A stretch of DNA of 64,000 nucleotides from DATBQN01 sp963755825. Lineage in GTDB: Bacteria > Acidobacteriota > Thermoanaerobaculia > Multivoradales > UBA5704. The notes beneath the pieces were generated by a model. It was not told the DNA's origin, did no database searches, and was given only the letters and a program-made list of their open reading frames with translations. The stretch lies in assembly GCA_963755825.1 (NCBI GenBank), contig CAVWLA010000001.1, forward strand, positions 1,860,001 through 1,924,000, read 5' to 3'. Positions 18,931-30,800 of this stretch are shown here, one piece after another. A program made the position numbers and the translations under genes. Numbering within the stretch: the stretch's first letter is position 1; every line of letters begins with the position of its first letter.

Positions 18931-18954
18931 GTCGATCAGCCGGCGGGTTGGCGC

Positions 18955-19575
18955 TCAGCTGCCCGCCGGCTCCGGCCGCTCGGTGACCGCCGCCTCGCCG
19001 GGGGCGGGGAGCGGCGTCCGCCGCGTGCCGGCGGCGTCCGCCAGCAGCGGGTCGAGACCGGCGTAGGCGTAGATCGTCGGCGCCCGATTCGCCACCAGCC
19101 CGCCGGTGTCGGCGGTGGGGCCGTAGGTGCTGTAGAGGTCGCGGCCGAGCTGGCGGAGCATGGCGGTGAGCTGGCCGCGGTGGTGCGCCGAGTGGGCGAT
19201 CCGCCGCACCATCACCCAGGTCCGCGGTCGGCGGACGTCGAAGAAGCCGACCTCCTCCTCCCACCAGTCCGCATCCCCGGCGCGGGCGCGGAGCGCCGCC
19301 AGGCGGCGGCCGGAGTCCTCGGCGAAACGGTGCAGGAAGCCGGCGCGATCCTCGCTCTCGGGGAGCGGCGGCGCGCCGACGTCGATCCCCAGCATGTGGT
19401 CGAACCAGACGTTCTCGCTGACGCACTGGTGGACCATGTGCTCGCGCACGCTCCTCCCCCGCCGGTCGCTCGGGTGGGGGCGCACCGCGAGGTCGCCGTC
19501 GGCGAAGAGCGACCACACGGAGAGCGTCTTCAGCCGCTCCGTCTCATAGGTCTCGACCAGGAACTCGTAGGGCAT
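18955..19575 (-). CDS. DinB-family protein
   Basis: A 206-residue DinB/YfiT-like four-helix protein. Helix 1 begins FLVETYETERLKTLSVWSLF; VREHMVHQCVSENVWFDHMLG supplies the first metal-site His (HQCVSEN), and IAHSAHHRGQLTAMLRQLG is the characteristic C-terminal HxxHHRGQL helix. Members bind a divalent metal with three His; many are thiol-dependent transferases, others uncharacterised. Start ATG at 19575 follows GGAGGTG. It is convergent with the OB-like gene and 39 bp downstream of the M28 peptidase gene, with which it may be co-transcribed. Confidence 0.82.
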   Translation of the reverse strand: MPYEFLVETYETERLKTLSVWSLFADGDLAVRPHPSDRRGRSVREHMVHQCVSENVWFDHMLGIDVGAPPLPESEDRAGFLHRFAEDSGRRLAALRARAGDADWWEEEVGFFDVRRPRTWVMVRRIAHSAHHRGQLTAMLRQLGRDLYSTYGPTADTGGLVANRAPTIYAYAGLDPLLADAAGTRRTPLPAPGEAAVTERPEPAGS

Positions 19576-19614
19576 GGAGCACCTCCCGGAGAGAGCGCGC
19601 GACGCCGGCCGCCG

Positions 19615-21819
19615 TCAGCGGCGGGCGAGGACGCCGATGCGCTCGAGCGTGGCGAGGAATTGGGCGACCTCCGCCAGCGGCAGCGGCCCGTAGATCGCCG
19701 CCAGGTCGTCGCGCACCCGGCGGACGGTGCGCTCGCCGTCGATCAGGTTGAGCGCCTCGTAGGCGTAGAGCGCGCCGTCGCCCCACAGCCCCTCGCGGGC
19801 GAGCAGCGCCGGCGGCGGGATCCCCTGCCGCTTCAGGTGGTCGGCGAGGAAGCCGTAGCCGAAGGCGACCATCGTTCCCTTGGGCGCCGGCAGGCGGCGG
19901 TAGACGAGCGCGGCGTCCGGCGAGGCCGCGTCCGCCGCCTGCGATGCCGCCGGAGACCCAGAGCTCGCGGATGCCTCCCCGGCGGCGGCGCGCGCCAGCT
20001 TCTCGAGGTCGCTCTCGAAGGCGGCGGCCGCGGTGCCGGTATCGCCCGCGAGGGGAGCGAAGCCGGCGAGCGAGTCGACGATCCGCCGCTCGCTGCGGAA
20101 GTGGAAGTCGAGGAGGTTCGCCGCCTCGCCGGTGCCCGGCGCGAGGGCCTGCAGGCGCTGCAAGCGGACACAGCGCGCCAGCGCCTCGGCGGTGCGCTCC
20201 AGGCTGTGGCGGCGGATCACCTCCCAGAGCGCCGGCGCCCCGGCGCCGTCGAGCCCCGCCAGGTAGTAAGCGCTGGCGGCGCCGAGGAAGGCGGCGCGCA
20301 GGAGCTTGGTGGCGTCGATGTTGGCGAGGGCGTCGGCATCGGTGTGGATGGTGCGGTCCGGCCAGTCGTTCATGTAGATGGCCGGCACCCGCCAAGACCC
20401 CTCGCTCCACACCTCGTGGTCGCTCCCCGGCGTGAAATCGACGATCGCCGCCTGCAGCGCCGCCTTGCTCCCCTCGGGGTCGGCGAGCGGGAAGGCCGCC
20501 TGGCCGGTCGCCGCATAGGCGTCCGACTGCGCGTTGACGAAGCGCGCGAAGGCCTCGCCGACGTCGTTGACGAAGGTCGGCAGGCTCTTCGGCGTGCGGG
20601 TGACGTGGAAGACGGCGCCGGTCGCCGCCGGGTCGCCGCCGACCATGTCCATGTGGATGACGGCGCGGGCGCGCGCCGCGAGATCAGGCCGCGCGTTGAG
20701 CAGCGCCAGGGTGCCCTCGACCTCCGCCGGCCAGACGAAGCGGATGGTGCGCCGCGGCGGCGCCAGCCGGCCGGCCCGCACCAGCGCGGCGAGCCCGCGC
20801 CCGACCTCCAGGATGGTGGCGCAGCCGCTGGCGTTGTCGTTGGCGCCGGGGCGCTCGTGGTCGAGGTGGCAGGAGAGGACGATCTCCTGGCCGCGGAGCG
20901 CCGCGTCGCCGCCGGGGAGGACCGCCGTCACCACGTCGTAGCTGCCCGGGTGGCGGCCGGCGCGCACGCTCGCCCGCAGGCGAACCGTCTCGCCGGCGGC
21001 GAGCCGGCGCTGCCAGGCGCGCGCCTGCTTCGCCGACACCATGAAGGCGAAGCTGGGCACGCGGGGGAAGCTCTGCAGGTGCCCCCAGCGCACCAGGTTC
21101 TCGTCCTCGCCCGACCAGGCGGTCGGCTGGTTCTGCGCGTAGGAGACGATGCCGGCGGCGCCGAAGCGTTCGACGGCGAGCTCCTCGACGGCGTCCGGCT
21201 GCGCCGACGCGAGCACCAGCTGGCCGCGGACGTCCTTACCCTCGTACTCGGCCTCCGCGGTGCCGGCGCCGACGTCGACCAGCCGCCCGGCCGCCTCGCC
21301 GGTGGCGCTGTCCTCGGCGAGAGTGATCGGCCGCGTCTCCCAGGAGGCGATGCGCGTCGCGTCGGCCCAATCGCTGCCGGAGCCGGAGCCGGAGCTTCCG
21401 TCGACCGGCCGCTGCTCCCAGAGCTCGGCGAAGTCGGCGTCCCAGGCGGGCCGCGAGCGCTGGGTGCCGTAGAAGATCGTGCCGTCGGCCGGGAAGGAGA
21501 GGATCTCGACCGCGGTGAGCCCGGCCCGCTTGGCCTCGGCGGCGATGCGCTCGGCGGCCGCCCGGAAGCCGCGCGAGCCGCGCATGCGGTGCTCGAGGGT
21601 GAGCGCCTGCACCGTCCGCTTGGCGGCGGTGCCGGAGAGCTCCTCGGCGAGCGCCTGCACGGTGGCGGCGGGCAGCAGGGGCGGCGCCTCGGCCGCTGAG
21701 CTCGCCGGCAGGGCCGGCGGTTGAGCCCGCGCCGCCAGCGGCAGGGTCGACAGGAGGAGCGCGGCGGCGAGCGCGCGGCGGCCGCCGCGAGCCCCGTGCA
21801 TGGCCAGGCGAGAGGGCAT
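19615..21819 (-). CDS. M28-family exported metallopeptidase with PA domain
   Basis: A 734-residue protein with a signal peptide (ALAAALLLSTLPLAARA). A PA-type insert (GRLVDVGAGTAEAEYEGKDVRGQLVLASAQ...GAAGIVSYAQ) precedes the zinc peptidase core. Metal ligands expected for M28 are visible: LSCHLDHERPGANDNASG (His and Asp), FVWPAEVEG (Glu pair), VIHMDMVGG (Asp) and RTIHTDADALANID (His). The last ~250 residues are helical and lack a named domain. Similar proteins are exported aminopeptidases. An SGSGSGS linker occurs near residue 145. Start ATG at 21819 follows GGAGGT. Confidence 0.87.
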   Translation of the reverse strand: MPSRLAMHGARGGRRALAAALLLSTLPLAARAQPPALPASSAAEAPPLLPAATVQALAEELSGTAAKRTVQALTLEHRMRGSRGFRAAAERIAAEAKRAGLTAVEILSFPADGTIFYGTQRSRPAWDADFAELWEQRPVDGSSGSGSGSDWADATRIASWETRPITLAEDSATGEAAGRLVDVGAGTAEAEYEGKDVRGQLVLASAQPDAVEELAVERFGAAGIVSYAQNQPTAWSGEDENLVRWGHLQSFPRVPSFAFMVSAKQARAWQRRLAAGETVRLRASVRAGRHPGSYDVVTAVLPGGDAALRGQEIVLSCHLDHERPGANDNASGCATILEVGRGLAALVRAGRLAPPRRTIRFVWPAEVEGTLALLNARPDLAARARAVIHMDMVGGDPAATGAVFHVTRTPKSLPTFVNDVGEAFARFVNAQSDAYAATGQAAFPLADPEGSKAALQAAIVDFTPGSDHEVWSEGSWRVPAIYMNDWPDRTIHTDADALANIDATKLLRAAFLGAASAYYLAGLDGAGAPALWEVIRRHSLERTAEALARCVRLQRLQALAPGTGEAANLLDFHFRSERRIVDSLAGFAPLAGDTGTAAAAFESDLEKLARAAAGEASASSGSPAASQAADAASPDAALVYRRLPAPKGTMVAFGYGFLADHLKRQGIPPPALLAREGLWGDGALYAYEALNLIDGERTVRRVRDDLAAIYGPLPLAEVAQFLATLERIGVLARR

Positions 21820-21889
21820 CGAGAGACCTCCGGAGTGCGCGGATCGCGGCGCGAAATCTATCAGAGGGCGCCCAGAGGGCGCCGGCCCT

Positions 21890-22702
21890 TCAGATCATCA
21901 GGTCGCCGCCATTGATGTCGACCGAGGCGCCGGTGATGTAGCCGGCCGCCTCCGAGGCGAGGAAGCAGATGAGGTCGGCGACCTCGGCGGCGGTGCCGAG
22001 GCGCTGGATGGGGAAGGAGCGGGCGTGGAGGGCGAGCTCGCCGGGCGTCGCGTGCTCGCGGGTGAGCTCGGTGTCGATGAGGCCCGGGCAGACGGCGTTG
22101 ACGGTGATGCCGTGGGAGCCGAGCTCCTTGGCGGCGGCGCGGGTGAGGCCTAGGAGGCCCGCCTTGGAGGCGGTGTAGTGGGCGCCGCCGAGCGTGCTGA
22201 CGCTCTTGCCGGCGGTCGACGAGAGGTTGACGACGCGGCCGTAGCGCGCCGCCTTCATCGCCGGCACCGCCGCCTGGATGAGGAGGAAGGCGGCGGTCAG
22301 GTTGACGTCGACGGCGCGCCGCCACTCCTCCTCAGAGATCTGCTCGAAGCGCGTCGAGTAGGCGGCCGCCGCGTTGTTGATCAGGATGTCGAGCCGGCCG
22401 AAGCGCTCCAGGGCTTCGGCGACGAGGGAGCGCACCGTCTCGCCGCTCGCGATGTCGCCGGCGAGGACCGCGGCGCGCTCGCCGAACGGACCGCCCGCGA
22501 GCTCGGCGGCGAGCGCCGCCGCCGGCTCGGAACGGCGAACGTTGAGCACGACGCGCGCCCCGCCGGCGAGCAGCCGCTCGGCCGCCGCGCGGCCGAGGCC
22601 GCGCGCGGCGCCGGTGACCAGTGCGACGCGGCCGGCGAAGCCCGCCACCGCCGGCGGTTTTCCAGGTTCTTCGCCAACCTCTTCGCTCGCCCGCTCGGCC
22701 AT
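21890..22702 (-). CDS. Short-chain dehydrogenase/reductase
   Basis: A 270-residue classical SDR. Cofactor motif VTGAARGLGRAAAE, then INNAAAAYS (NNAG-like), VVNLSSTAGKS with the catalytic Ser, HYTASKAGLLGLTRAAAKEL with the YxxxK pair, and VCPGLIDTELT. The C-terminal GYITGASVDINGGDLMI is the standard end. NVRRSEP after strand 2 (Arg pair rather than Asp) suggests NADP(H). Closest in style to FabG/3-oxoacyl reductases, but the substrate cannot be assigned. Preceded by the hydrolase gene with a 35-bp gap. Confidence 0.87.
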   Translation of the reverse strand: MAERASEEVGEEPGKPPAVAGFAGRVALVTGAARGLGRAAAERLLAGGARVVLNVRRSEPAAALAAELAGGPFGERAAVLAGDIASGETVRSLVAEALERFGRLDILINNAAAAYSTRFEQISEEEWRRAVDVNLTAAFLLIQAAVPAMKAARYGRVVNLSSTAGKSVSTLGGAHYTASKAGLLGLTRAAAKELGSHGITVNAVCPGLIDTELTREHATPGELALHARSFPIQRLGTAAEVADLICFLASEAAGYITGASVDINGGDLMI

Positions 22703-22737
22703 GGCGGGAGAGTACACGATGGCCGCCGGCGGCCGCC

Positions 22738-23787
22738 CTACCGGTGCGGAGGCGGCGCCGACGCCGACGCGCCCGGCTTCGCGGCAGCGGCCGGCGGGGC
22801 GGGCTCCGCGGCGGCCGGCTCCGGGCCGAGGCCGAGGCGGGCCGCGAGCCAGGCGTGACGGTCGCGCACCGCCTGGGCGTTCAGGCGGTGCCCGCCGTCG
22901 TACCACAGCAGGGTCTTCGGCTCGCTCCCCGCCTCCTGATAGGCGCGGGCGTGGGAGGGCGGCACCAGCGGGTCCTGGCGGCCGTTCTGAAAGAGGAGCT
23001 GGGCGGGGGCGGCACGGCCGACGAAGAGGATGGGCTCGATGGGCGCCATCGCGGCGACCCAGCGCCTGGCGAGCGCCGGCGGCTGCTGGTCGAGAACGCC
23101 GGGGCCGGCCTCGCTGGCCGAGAAGTGGCTCACCAGGCCGCCGTCGCCCACCACCAGCGCATAGGCCGCGAGGCGCTTCTCGACGCCGGCGAGGAGGCCG
23201 CCCATCGCCCCGCCGTAGCTGACCCCGAGGTAGCCGAGGCGCCGGGGGTCGACGTCGGGGCGCGACAGCAGGAGGTCGACGCCGCGGCGCAGGTCGACGA
23301 TGAGCTGGATCTGGTCGTCGCGGTTCCCCTCGGTAAAGGCGAGCGGCTCGGCGGCGCGGCTGCCGCGCGAAAAGGGGGCGTCGATGAGCAGGGCGACGAC
23401 GCCGCGGCGGGCCAGCGCCGCGGCCTCGGGGATCATCGGCCGATGGTCGCCGGGCGCGCCGTGCATGAAGAGCATGCCGGCGAAGGGACCCCTGCCGTCG
23501 GGCACGATGAGGAGGGCGGGGACGCGGCCGCCCTTCGGGCTCGCATAGCTGATGGTCTGCAGGGTGAGGCCGGCCTGCCGGTCGGTCGCGGCGACCTGCA
23601 GGTCGAGCGGCGCCTGGGGATCGTCGGCGAAGATCCGCGGGTCCGCCGGCGGCCCCAGGCGCGCCGCCGCCTCGCCGGCCGGCGCGGGGTTCGCGCCGCC
23701 CGCGGTCGTCGCCAGGGCGGTCAAGATGATGCCGCCGGCGGCGAGCCGGGCGACGGCGCGGAGGCGGGCTCTCGCGGTCTCTCTCAT
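22738..23787 (-). CDS. Exported alpha/beta hydrolase (dienelactone hydrolase-like)
   Basis: A 349-residue protein with a hydrophobic leader (VARLAAGGIILTALATTAGGA). Core: VPALLIVPDGRGPFAGMLFMHGAPGD (oxyanion-side HG), LGYLGVSYGGAMGG with the nucleophile elbow GVSYGG, LLFQNGRQDPLVPPSHA with the acid Asp, and LLWYDGGHRLN with the His. Full Ser-Asp-His triad present. Looks like acetyl-xylan/dienelactone-type exported esterases. The C-terminal ~40 residues are Ala/Pro rich. Start chosen at ATG 23787; an in-frame TTG 12 codons earlier is less likely. Confidence 0.8.
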   Translation of the reverse strand: MRETARARLRAVARLAAGGIILTALATTAGGANPAPAGEAAARLGPPADPRIFADDPQAPLDLQVAATDRQAGLTLQTISYASPKGGRVPALLIVPDGRGPFAGMLFMHGAPGDHRPMIPEAAALARRGVVALLIDAPFSRGSRAAEPLAFTEGNRDDQIQLIVDLRRGVDLLLSRPDVDPRRLGYLGVSYGGAMGGLLAGVEKRLAAYALVVGDGGLVSHFSASEAGPGVLDQQPPALARRWVAAMAPIEPILFVGRAAPAQLLFQNGRQDPLVPPSHARAYQEAGSEPKTLLWYDGGHRLNAQAVRDRHAWLAARLGLGPEPAAAEPAPPAAAAKPGASASAPPPHR

Positions 23788-23930
23788 GCGCCTTGCTACG
23801 CGGCGGAGGAGAGAAAGGTTCAATGCCGTCGCGGCGCGCGGATGGTAGAGTTCGCCGATCGCCGCACCCTTCTTTCGATTCGTTCGACTCGTTCGACGAC
23901 GGGCCCACCGCCCGCTCCCGGAGCCGCCCG

Positions 23931-24689
23931 ATGAGCCAAGCGCCCACCCCGCTCGTGCTGCTGCGCCACGGCGAGAGCACCTGGAACCTCGAGAACCGCT
24001 TCACCGGCTGGACCGACGTCGACCTGACGCCGCGCGGCATCGCCGAGGCGCACGAGGCGGCGCGCCTCCTCGCCGCCGCCGGCCACACCTTCGACGTCGC
24101 CTACACCTCGCTCTTGAAGCGCGCCATCCGCACGCTGTGGATCGTCCTCGACGACATGGATCTCATGTGGCTGCCGGTGGTCCGCGACTGGCGGCTCAAC
24201 GAGCGCCACTACGGCGCGCTCCAGGGGCTCGACAAGGCGGAGACGGCGGCGCGCTACGGCGACGCGCAGGTCCTCGTCTGGCGGCGGAGCTATGCCGAGC
24301 CGCCGCCGCCGCTCGCCGTCGACGATCCGCGCTACCCGGGCCGCGAGCCGCGCTACGCCGGCCTCGGCGCTGCCGAGCTGCCGCTCGGCGAGTCGCTCGC
24401 CGACACCGTCGCCCGCTTCCTCCCCTACTGGGAGGAGTCGATCGTGCCGCGCCTGCGCGCCGGCCAGCGCGTCCTCATCGCCGCCCACGGCAACAGCCTG
24501 CGGGCGCTCGTCAAGCACCTCGACGGCCTCTCCGAGCAGGCGATCGTCGGCCTCAACATCCCCACCGGCATCCCCCTCGTCTACGAGCTCGACGACAGCT
24601 TGAAGCCGTTGCGCCATTACTACCTCGGCGACGCCGCCGCCGCCGAGCGCGCCGCCGCCGCGGTGGCAAGCCAGGGCAAGGCGCGTTAA
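23931..24689 (+). CDS. gpmA: 2,3-bisphosphoglycerate-dependent phosphoglycerate mutase
   Basis: A 252-residue dPGM of glycolysis. RHGESTWNLENRFTGWTDVDLTPRG contains the phosphorylated His; SLLKRAIRTLW, RDWRLNERHYGALQGLDKAETA (substrate Arg/Tyr/Glu) and IAAHGNSLRALVKHLDG (second catalytic His) are all intact. Length and C-terminal GIPLVYELDDSLKP fit GpmA. Start ATG 23931 (MSQAPTPLVLLRHGES). Confidence 0.95.
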   Translation: MSQAPTPLVLLRHGESTWNLENRFTGWTDVDLTPRGIAEAHEAARLLAAAGHTFDVAYTSLLKRAIRTLWIVLDDMDLMWLPVVRDWRLNERHYGALQGLDKAETAARYGDAQVLVWRRSYAEPPPPLAVDDPRYPGREPRYAGLGAAELPLGESLADTVARFLPYWEESIVPRLRAGQRVLIAAHGNSLRALVKHLDGLSEQAIVGLNIPTGIPLVYELDDSLKPLRHYYLGDAAAAERAAAAVASQGKAR

Positions 24690-24816
24690 ACCCGCATTGT
24701 CACACTCAATTTCGCAATTTTGATTTGACGCGACGGGGTGGGCGGGGTTACCCTCGCGCGCATTCAACCATGATCGTCGGACAGGCGGGCCACAGGGCCC
24801 GGTAAGGAGCGCTCGA

Positions 24817-27800
24817 ATGCGCAGGTCGTTGGGAATCCTCGTCACCGCCGCGGCAGTCTTCACCTCTCCCGCGTGGGCCCAGCCGCTCGCCAAGGCCGCC
24901 GTGTCGGTCGACGCCGGCAGCACCAAGCAGACCGGCCAGACCTTCGGCTATCGCCTCACCTACAACTGCAGCAACACCTCGGGTCCCTGCCTCAACGCCG
25001 AGGTCGACGACCTGCTGCCGGCGGTGGTGAGCTTCGTCTCGACGGTGCCGGCGAGCCCCACCGGCGACGTGGCGGCGATCAACGTCACCAACAACTTCAT
25101 GGGCTCGGGCCGCACCCGCGTCCAGTTCGTCCTCAACTCCCCGCTCACCGCCGGCAACAGCGGCGATCTCCTCATCAACGTCCAGTTCCCCAACGGCACG
25201 ACGCCCAACGGCACCGTCGCCACCAACACCGCCGACGGCATCAACCTCGGCGCCACCCCGGGCACCTTCACGACGCCGCCGGTCAATGTCACCGCCGTCG
25301 CCTCGCTCCAGGCGTCGCTCAGCAAGAGCCTGACCACCTCGCCGGCCAACCTCGACATGCCGGAGAGCTACCGGCTGCGCATCTCGGTGCCCAACTCGCC
25401 AGGCGCCCTCGAGCTGACCAGCATCGGACCGGTGATCGACACCCTGCCGGCCGGCACCGTCTTCAACAGCGCCTCGCCGGCGGCCGACTGCGAGCCGGGG
25501 TGCGACGGCACGACGCCCGCGACGGTCACCTGGACGAGCCCCTGCAGCGTGCCGCTCGGCCCGGGCGGCAACTGCGACATCCAGGTGAACGTCACCTTCC
25601 CGAGCGCCACCTTCACCAGCGGCGCCAGCGTCACCAACAGCTTCACCGCCACCGGCACGCCGCTCGGCGGCGCGCCGCAGAGCCTCGGCATCGGCACCAC
25701 CACCCACACCGTCACCACCTTCGTGCCGTCGGCGACCGCCGGCCTGTCGAAGGGCATCAACGGCGGCAGCCCCAACCCGCCGACCCTCAACCAGACCTTC
25801 AGCTACGACCTCAATCCCAGCAACAGCGGCAACGTGCCGCTCGACACCATGGTGGTGATCGACACCCTGCCGGTCTCCCTGCAGCTGGCGAGCGTCACCA
25901 CCGGCGCCTACAACAACCTCGCCCCCTTTGCGGCCGGCGTCGGCGTCCAGGTGAGCTACGAGAAGAACACCGCCCTCGGCACCTTCACCCTCTGGGGGAG
26001 CTCGCCCAACACCACCACCAACACCACCCTCACCGCTCCACCGCCCGGCCTCGGCGCCGGCGAGTACGTCACCCGCGTGCGCTGGCAGTACGGCCAGGCG
26101 GCGGTCGGCATGTCGGCCTCGACGCGGCCGCTCGTCACCGGCCAGATCGTCAACCCCGACAACGCCGGCAATCCGGTCGCCTTCGGCACCACGGTGCAGA
26201 ACTGCGCCGCCTTGACCGCCGTCTACACCGCCGGGCCCACCAACGTCAGCCAGAACAGCTGCAACACCTTCACCGTCAGCGGCCCCTTCGTGCAGCTCAA
26301 CCCGGCGAAGGAGAACCTCTCGGGCGGCGGCCCGTTCAACCCCGGCCAGACGGTCTCCTGGCGCCTGCGCGTGCGCAGCGCGCCGCAGTCGAGCGACCCG
26401 GCGCCGCTCGCCGGCCTGACCGGCGCCGACCTGCTGCCGGTCGACCTCATCTTCGTCAGCTGGGCCTTCGACGATCAGGGCACCGGCCTGCCGGCGCCGC
26501 AGGTCTTCCAGCAGATCCCGAACTACGCCGGCACCGGCCGCACGCTCCTGCGCTGGCAGTGGAACGCCGGCAGCGGCTCGCTGGGCGTCAACCAGCAGGT
26601 GTGGATCAACGTCACGACGACGATCCGCTCCGGCGCCACCTTCGGGCCGCTCTCGAACACCTTCGACCTCGGCTCCGACAACCCCGGCCTCGGCCAGCGC
26701 TGCTCCGGCTCGTCGCAGACCGACGCGCTCGATCTCGACGGCGACGGCAACACGACCGAGACGCTGTGCACCTCGAGCGGCACCATCAACGTCGCCCCCA
26801 TCGCCCAGCTGGTCTCCAACAAGCAGGTGCAGGGAGTCTGCGACGGCGGCGGCTTCAGCGGCACCTCGAGCGGCACCCTCGTCGGCGGCAAGGTGGACTA
26901 CCAGCTGCAGGTGCAGAACGTCGGCTCGGTGCCGATGCAGAACCTGGTGCTCATCGACATCCTCCCCTTCGTCGGCGACACCGGGGTGCGCGACACCTCG
27001 CCGCGCGGCTCGCAGTGGCAGCCGCTCCTGGCGGCGCCCATCCTGCCGCCGCCGGGCACCGTCCTCTCCTACTCGACCTCCGGCAACCCCTGCCGCGGCG
27101 AGGTGGGCGGCCCGACCACGGCCTGCGATCCGCCGAACTGGACGACGGTGCCGCCCACCCCGATCACCGCCGCGCGCTCGTTCAAGGTGGAGTTCGGCAG
27201 CCGCGTCGTCGGTCCCTTCGACACCGTCAAGTTCGTCTTCCACCTGACCGCACCCGGCAACGTGGCGCCCGCCACCACCGCCTTCAACTCGTTCGCCTAC
27301 CAGGCCGATCGGGGTGATGGATTGGGCTCTCTCGCCGCCGAGCCGCAGAAGGTCGGCGTCGCCCTCGGCTCCTGCGACGCCGCGAGCCTCGGCGACTTCG
27401 TGTGGGCCGACGTCAACTCGAACGGCATCCAGGACGACGGCCCGACCGGCCTCAACGGCCTCTACGTGCGGCTGCTGTCGCCGGGCGCCGACGGCGTGCC
27501 GGGCACCCCCGACGACGTCCTCCTCGCCGCCACCGTCACCGGCAACAGCCCCACCAATACCGCCGGCTGGTACGACTTCCCCGGCCTGGCGCCGGGCAGC
27601 TACTTCGTCTGCGTGACGCCGCCGCCGACCTTCGTCTTCACCCAGCCCGACAAGACGACGGACAACCTCGACTCCGACGCCAACACCACCACCGGCTGCT
27701 CGCCGCTGGTGACCCTGGTGGCGAACCAGCACGACCCCGATGTCGACTTCGGCCTCGTCGCCACCCAGCTGGCGGCGCTCGGCGACTACGTCTGGTTCGA

Positions 27801-30800
27801 CCGCAACGCCGACGGCGTGCAGAACGAATCGACCTGGGACGGCGCCAACGGCGTCGCCGTCAAGCTCTTCGTCGACGACGGCGACGGCGTCGCCCAACCC
27901 GGCGGCCCCGATGCCCTGGTGGCGACGACGGTCACCGCCGACGACGTCTACGGGCGGCCCGGCTACTACCGCTTCGACGGCCTGGTGCCCGGCCTCCACT
28001 ACTACGTGCAGTTCGTCAAGCCGGCGAGCGCCACCGCCTTCACCACCCCGAGCGTCGGCGGCGACCCGACGCTCGACTCCAACGCCGACCTCACCAACGG
28101 CACCTCGCCCATGGTCACCCTGGCGCCCGGCGAGTACAACCCGACCCTCGACGCCGGGCTCGTCGAGCCCGCCGGCCCGCTCGCCCTCGGCGACCAGGTC
28201 TGGCACGACGACAACAACGACGGCATCTTCGCGCCGCAGAACGGCGAGCTGGGGATCGACGGCGTCCGCCTCGACCTCTACCGCGACACCAACCACGACG
28301 GCCTGCCGACCCTCGACGAGCACGTCGGCACGACCTTCACGGCGACCTCCGGCGGCTTCGCCGGCCGCTACCTGTTCAGCGGTCTCGCGGCGGGCGACTA
28401 CATCGTGGTGGTCGATCCGTCGAACTTCTCCGGCAGCGGGGCGCTCGCCGGCCTCGCCTCGTCGACCGGCAACGACCCGGCCCCCGATCCCGACGACGAC
28501 GTCAACGGCGACGACAACGGCACCGCCGTCGGCGCCCTCACCGCCAGCCATCCGATCACCCTCACGCCGGGCGGCGAGCCGACCAGCGAGGACGGCGATC
28601 CCAACACCAACCTGACCCTCGACTTCGGCTTCGCCGCCGCCGCCGCAGCGCCGCAGCCGCGCTACGACTACGGCGACGCGCCGGACGTCGCCGCCGGCAC
28701 CGCGACGGGCGACTACAACACCACCGAGCTCGACAACGGGCCGCGCCACCTGCTCGGCGTCGCCAACGCCCCCTACCTCGGCGCCTGCGTCGACGCCGAC
28801 GACGGCCTCCACCAGAACGCCCTCGCCCGCGCCGACGACAACACCTCCTCGGCCTTCACCGTCGGCACCTGCGCCGTCCCCGGCCAGGACGAGGACGGCG
28901 TCACCTTCAGCGGCCCCTTCGTCCCCGGCGCCACCGCCGCCTTCCACGTCACCAGCGGCGGCCCGGTCGCCTGCGTGCTCAACGCCTGGGTCGACTGGAA
29001 CCGCGACGGCGTCTTCGGCGACTCGCCCGGCGAGCAGATCGCGACCGACCTGACGGTACCGACGGGACCGGCGGCGACGATCAACGCCGCGGTGCCGGCG
29101 ACCGCCATCCCCGGCGTCACCTACGCCCGCTTCCGCTGCTCGACGGCGACCGGCCTCGGCCCCACCGGCACGGCGCCGGACGGCGAGGTGGAAGACTACG
29201 CGGTGGGCGTCGTCGGCTCGGACTTCGGCGACGCTCCGGCCACCTACGGCACGGCGGGAGCCGGCGCCGCCAGCCACCTGGTCGACCCGCTCGCGCCCCT
29301 GATGCTCGGCCGCTGCGTCGACACCGAGCCCGACGGGCAGCCGAGCGCCGACGCCCTCGGTGACGACAAGGCGACCGGCACCAGCCGCGTCGGCACCTGC
29401 TTCTCCGACGAGGACGGCGTCACCTTCACGACGCCGCTCACCGCCTGCACCACGGCGCAGGCGACGGTCTTCCTCACCAGCCCCACCGGCGCCGGCCGCC
29501 TCGACGCCTGGATCGACTGGAACCGCAACGGCACCTTCGACGCCGGCGAGCAGATCGCGACCAGCCAGGCGCTCGTCGCCGGCGCCAACACCCTGACCTT
29601 CAGCGTCCCCTGCACGGCGGCCGCCGGACAGAGCTACGCGCGCTTCCGGCTGTCGTCGGCGGGCGGCCTGGGAGCGACCGGCGCAGCGCCCGACGGCGAG
29701 GTCGAGGATTACTCGGTGATCCTCGGCGACGTCGACTTCGGCGACGCGCCGAACAGCTACGGCACGACGCTGGCGAGCGGCGGGCCGTTCCACCGCGTCG
29801 TCGCCGGCTTCAGCCTGGGGGCGACCGAGGACGCCGAGCCGGACGGCCAGCCCTCCGTCGGTGCCACCGGCGACGGCGCCGACGAGGACGGCGTCACCCT
29901 GCCGGGGGCGCTCGTCGCCTGCTCGACGCAGTCGATCACCGTCAGCCTGACCAACACCGCCGGCATCGCGACGCCGCGCCTCGACGCCTGGATCGACTGG
30001 GACGGCGACGGCGCCTTCAACGACCCCCGCGACCGCGTGGCGAGCAGCCTGGCGCTCGTCTCCGGCGCCAACACGCTCAACGTCAACGTCCCCTGCGACG
30101 CCAAGTCGAAGCTCTCCTACGCCCGCTTCCGCCTCTCCTCGACCGGCGTCGCCGGTCCCGGCGGCGCGGCGGTGGACGGCGAGGTCGAGGACTACGCGGC
30201 GACCGTCGAGGGTCTCGACTTCGGCGACGCCCCCGACCCCGGCTACCCCACCCTCCTCGCCTCCAACGGCGCCCGCCACGCCGTGCTGCCGGTCGGCAAC
30301 CCGACCCTCGGCACGCTGGTCGACACCGAGGCCGACGGCCAGCCGAACGCCACCGCGACCGGCGACGACACCCACGGCGTCGACGACGAGGACGGCGTCA
30401 GCTTCCCCGCCACCCTCATCCCGGGGGCGCCGGGAAAGATCCAGCTGCGCACCGGCTCGACCGGCGGCGTCGTCAGCTGCTGGATCGACTTCAACCGCAA
30501 CAACAGCTGGGCCGACGCCGGCGATCAGGTGGTGACCGACGTCGCCATCGCCGCCAACACCACCACCGCGCAGACCTTCGCGGTGCCGGTCGGCTCGCCG
30601 CAGGGCATGGCGGTGTCGCGCTGCCGCATCAGCTCGCAGAGGGGGCTCGCGGTCACCGGCCTGGCGCCCGACGGCGAGGTCGAGGACCAGCTGGCGCCGA
30701 TCGGCGTCGAGCAGCCGAGCATCGGCATCGCCAAGCGGCTGGTGTCGATCCAGCAGGACGGCGCCAACCCGCTCGTCTTCCACCTGGTCTTCGCCGTCAA

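Noticed and set aside
24683..24712. TAAACCC after gpmA as a further copy of the CHAT-locus promoter
   Set aside because: The -35-like part is present, but no GGATCTAT follows at 15 bp.
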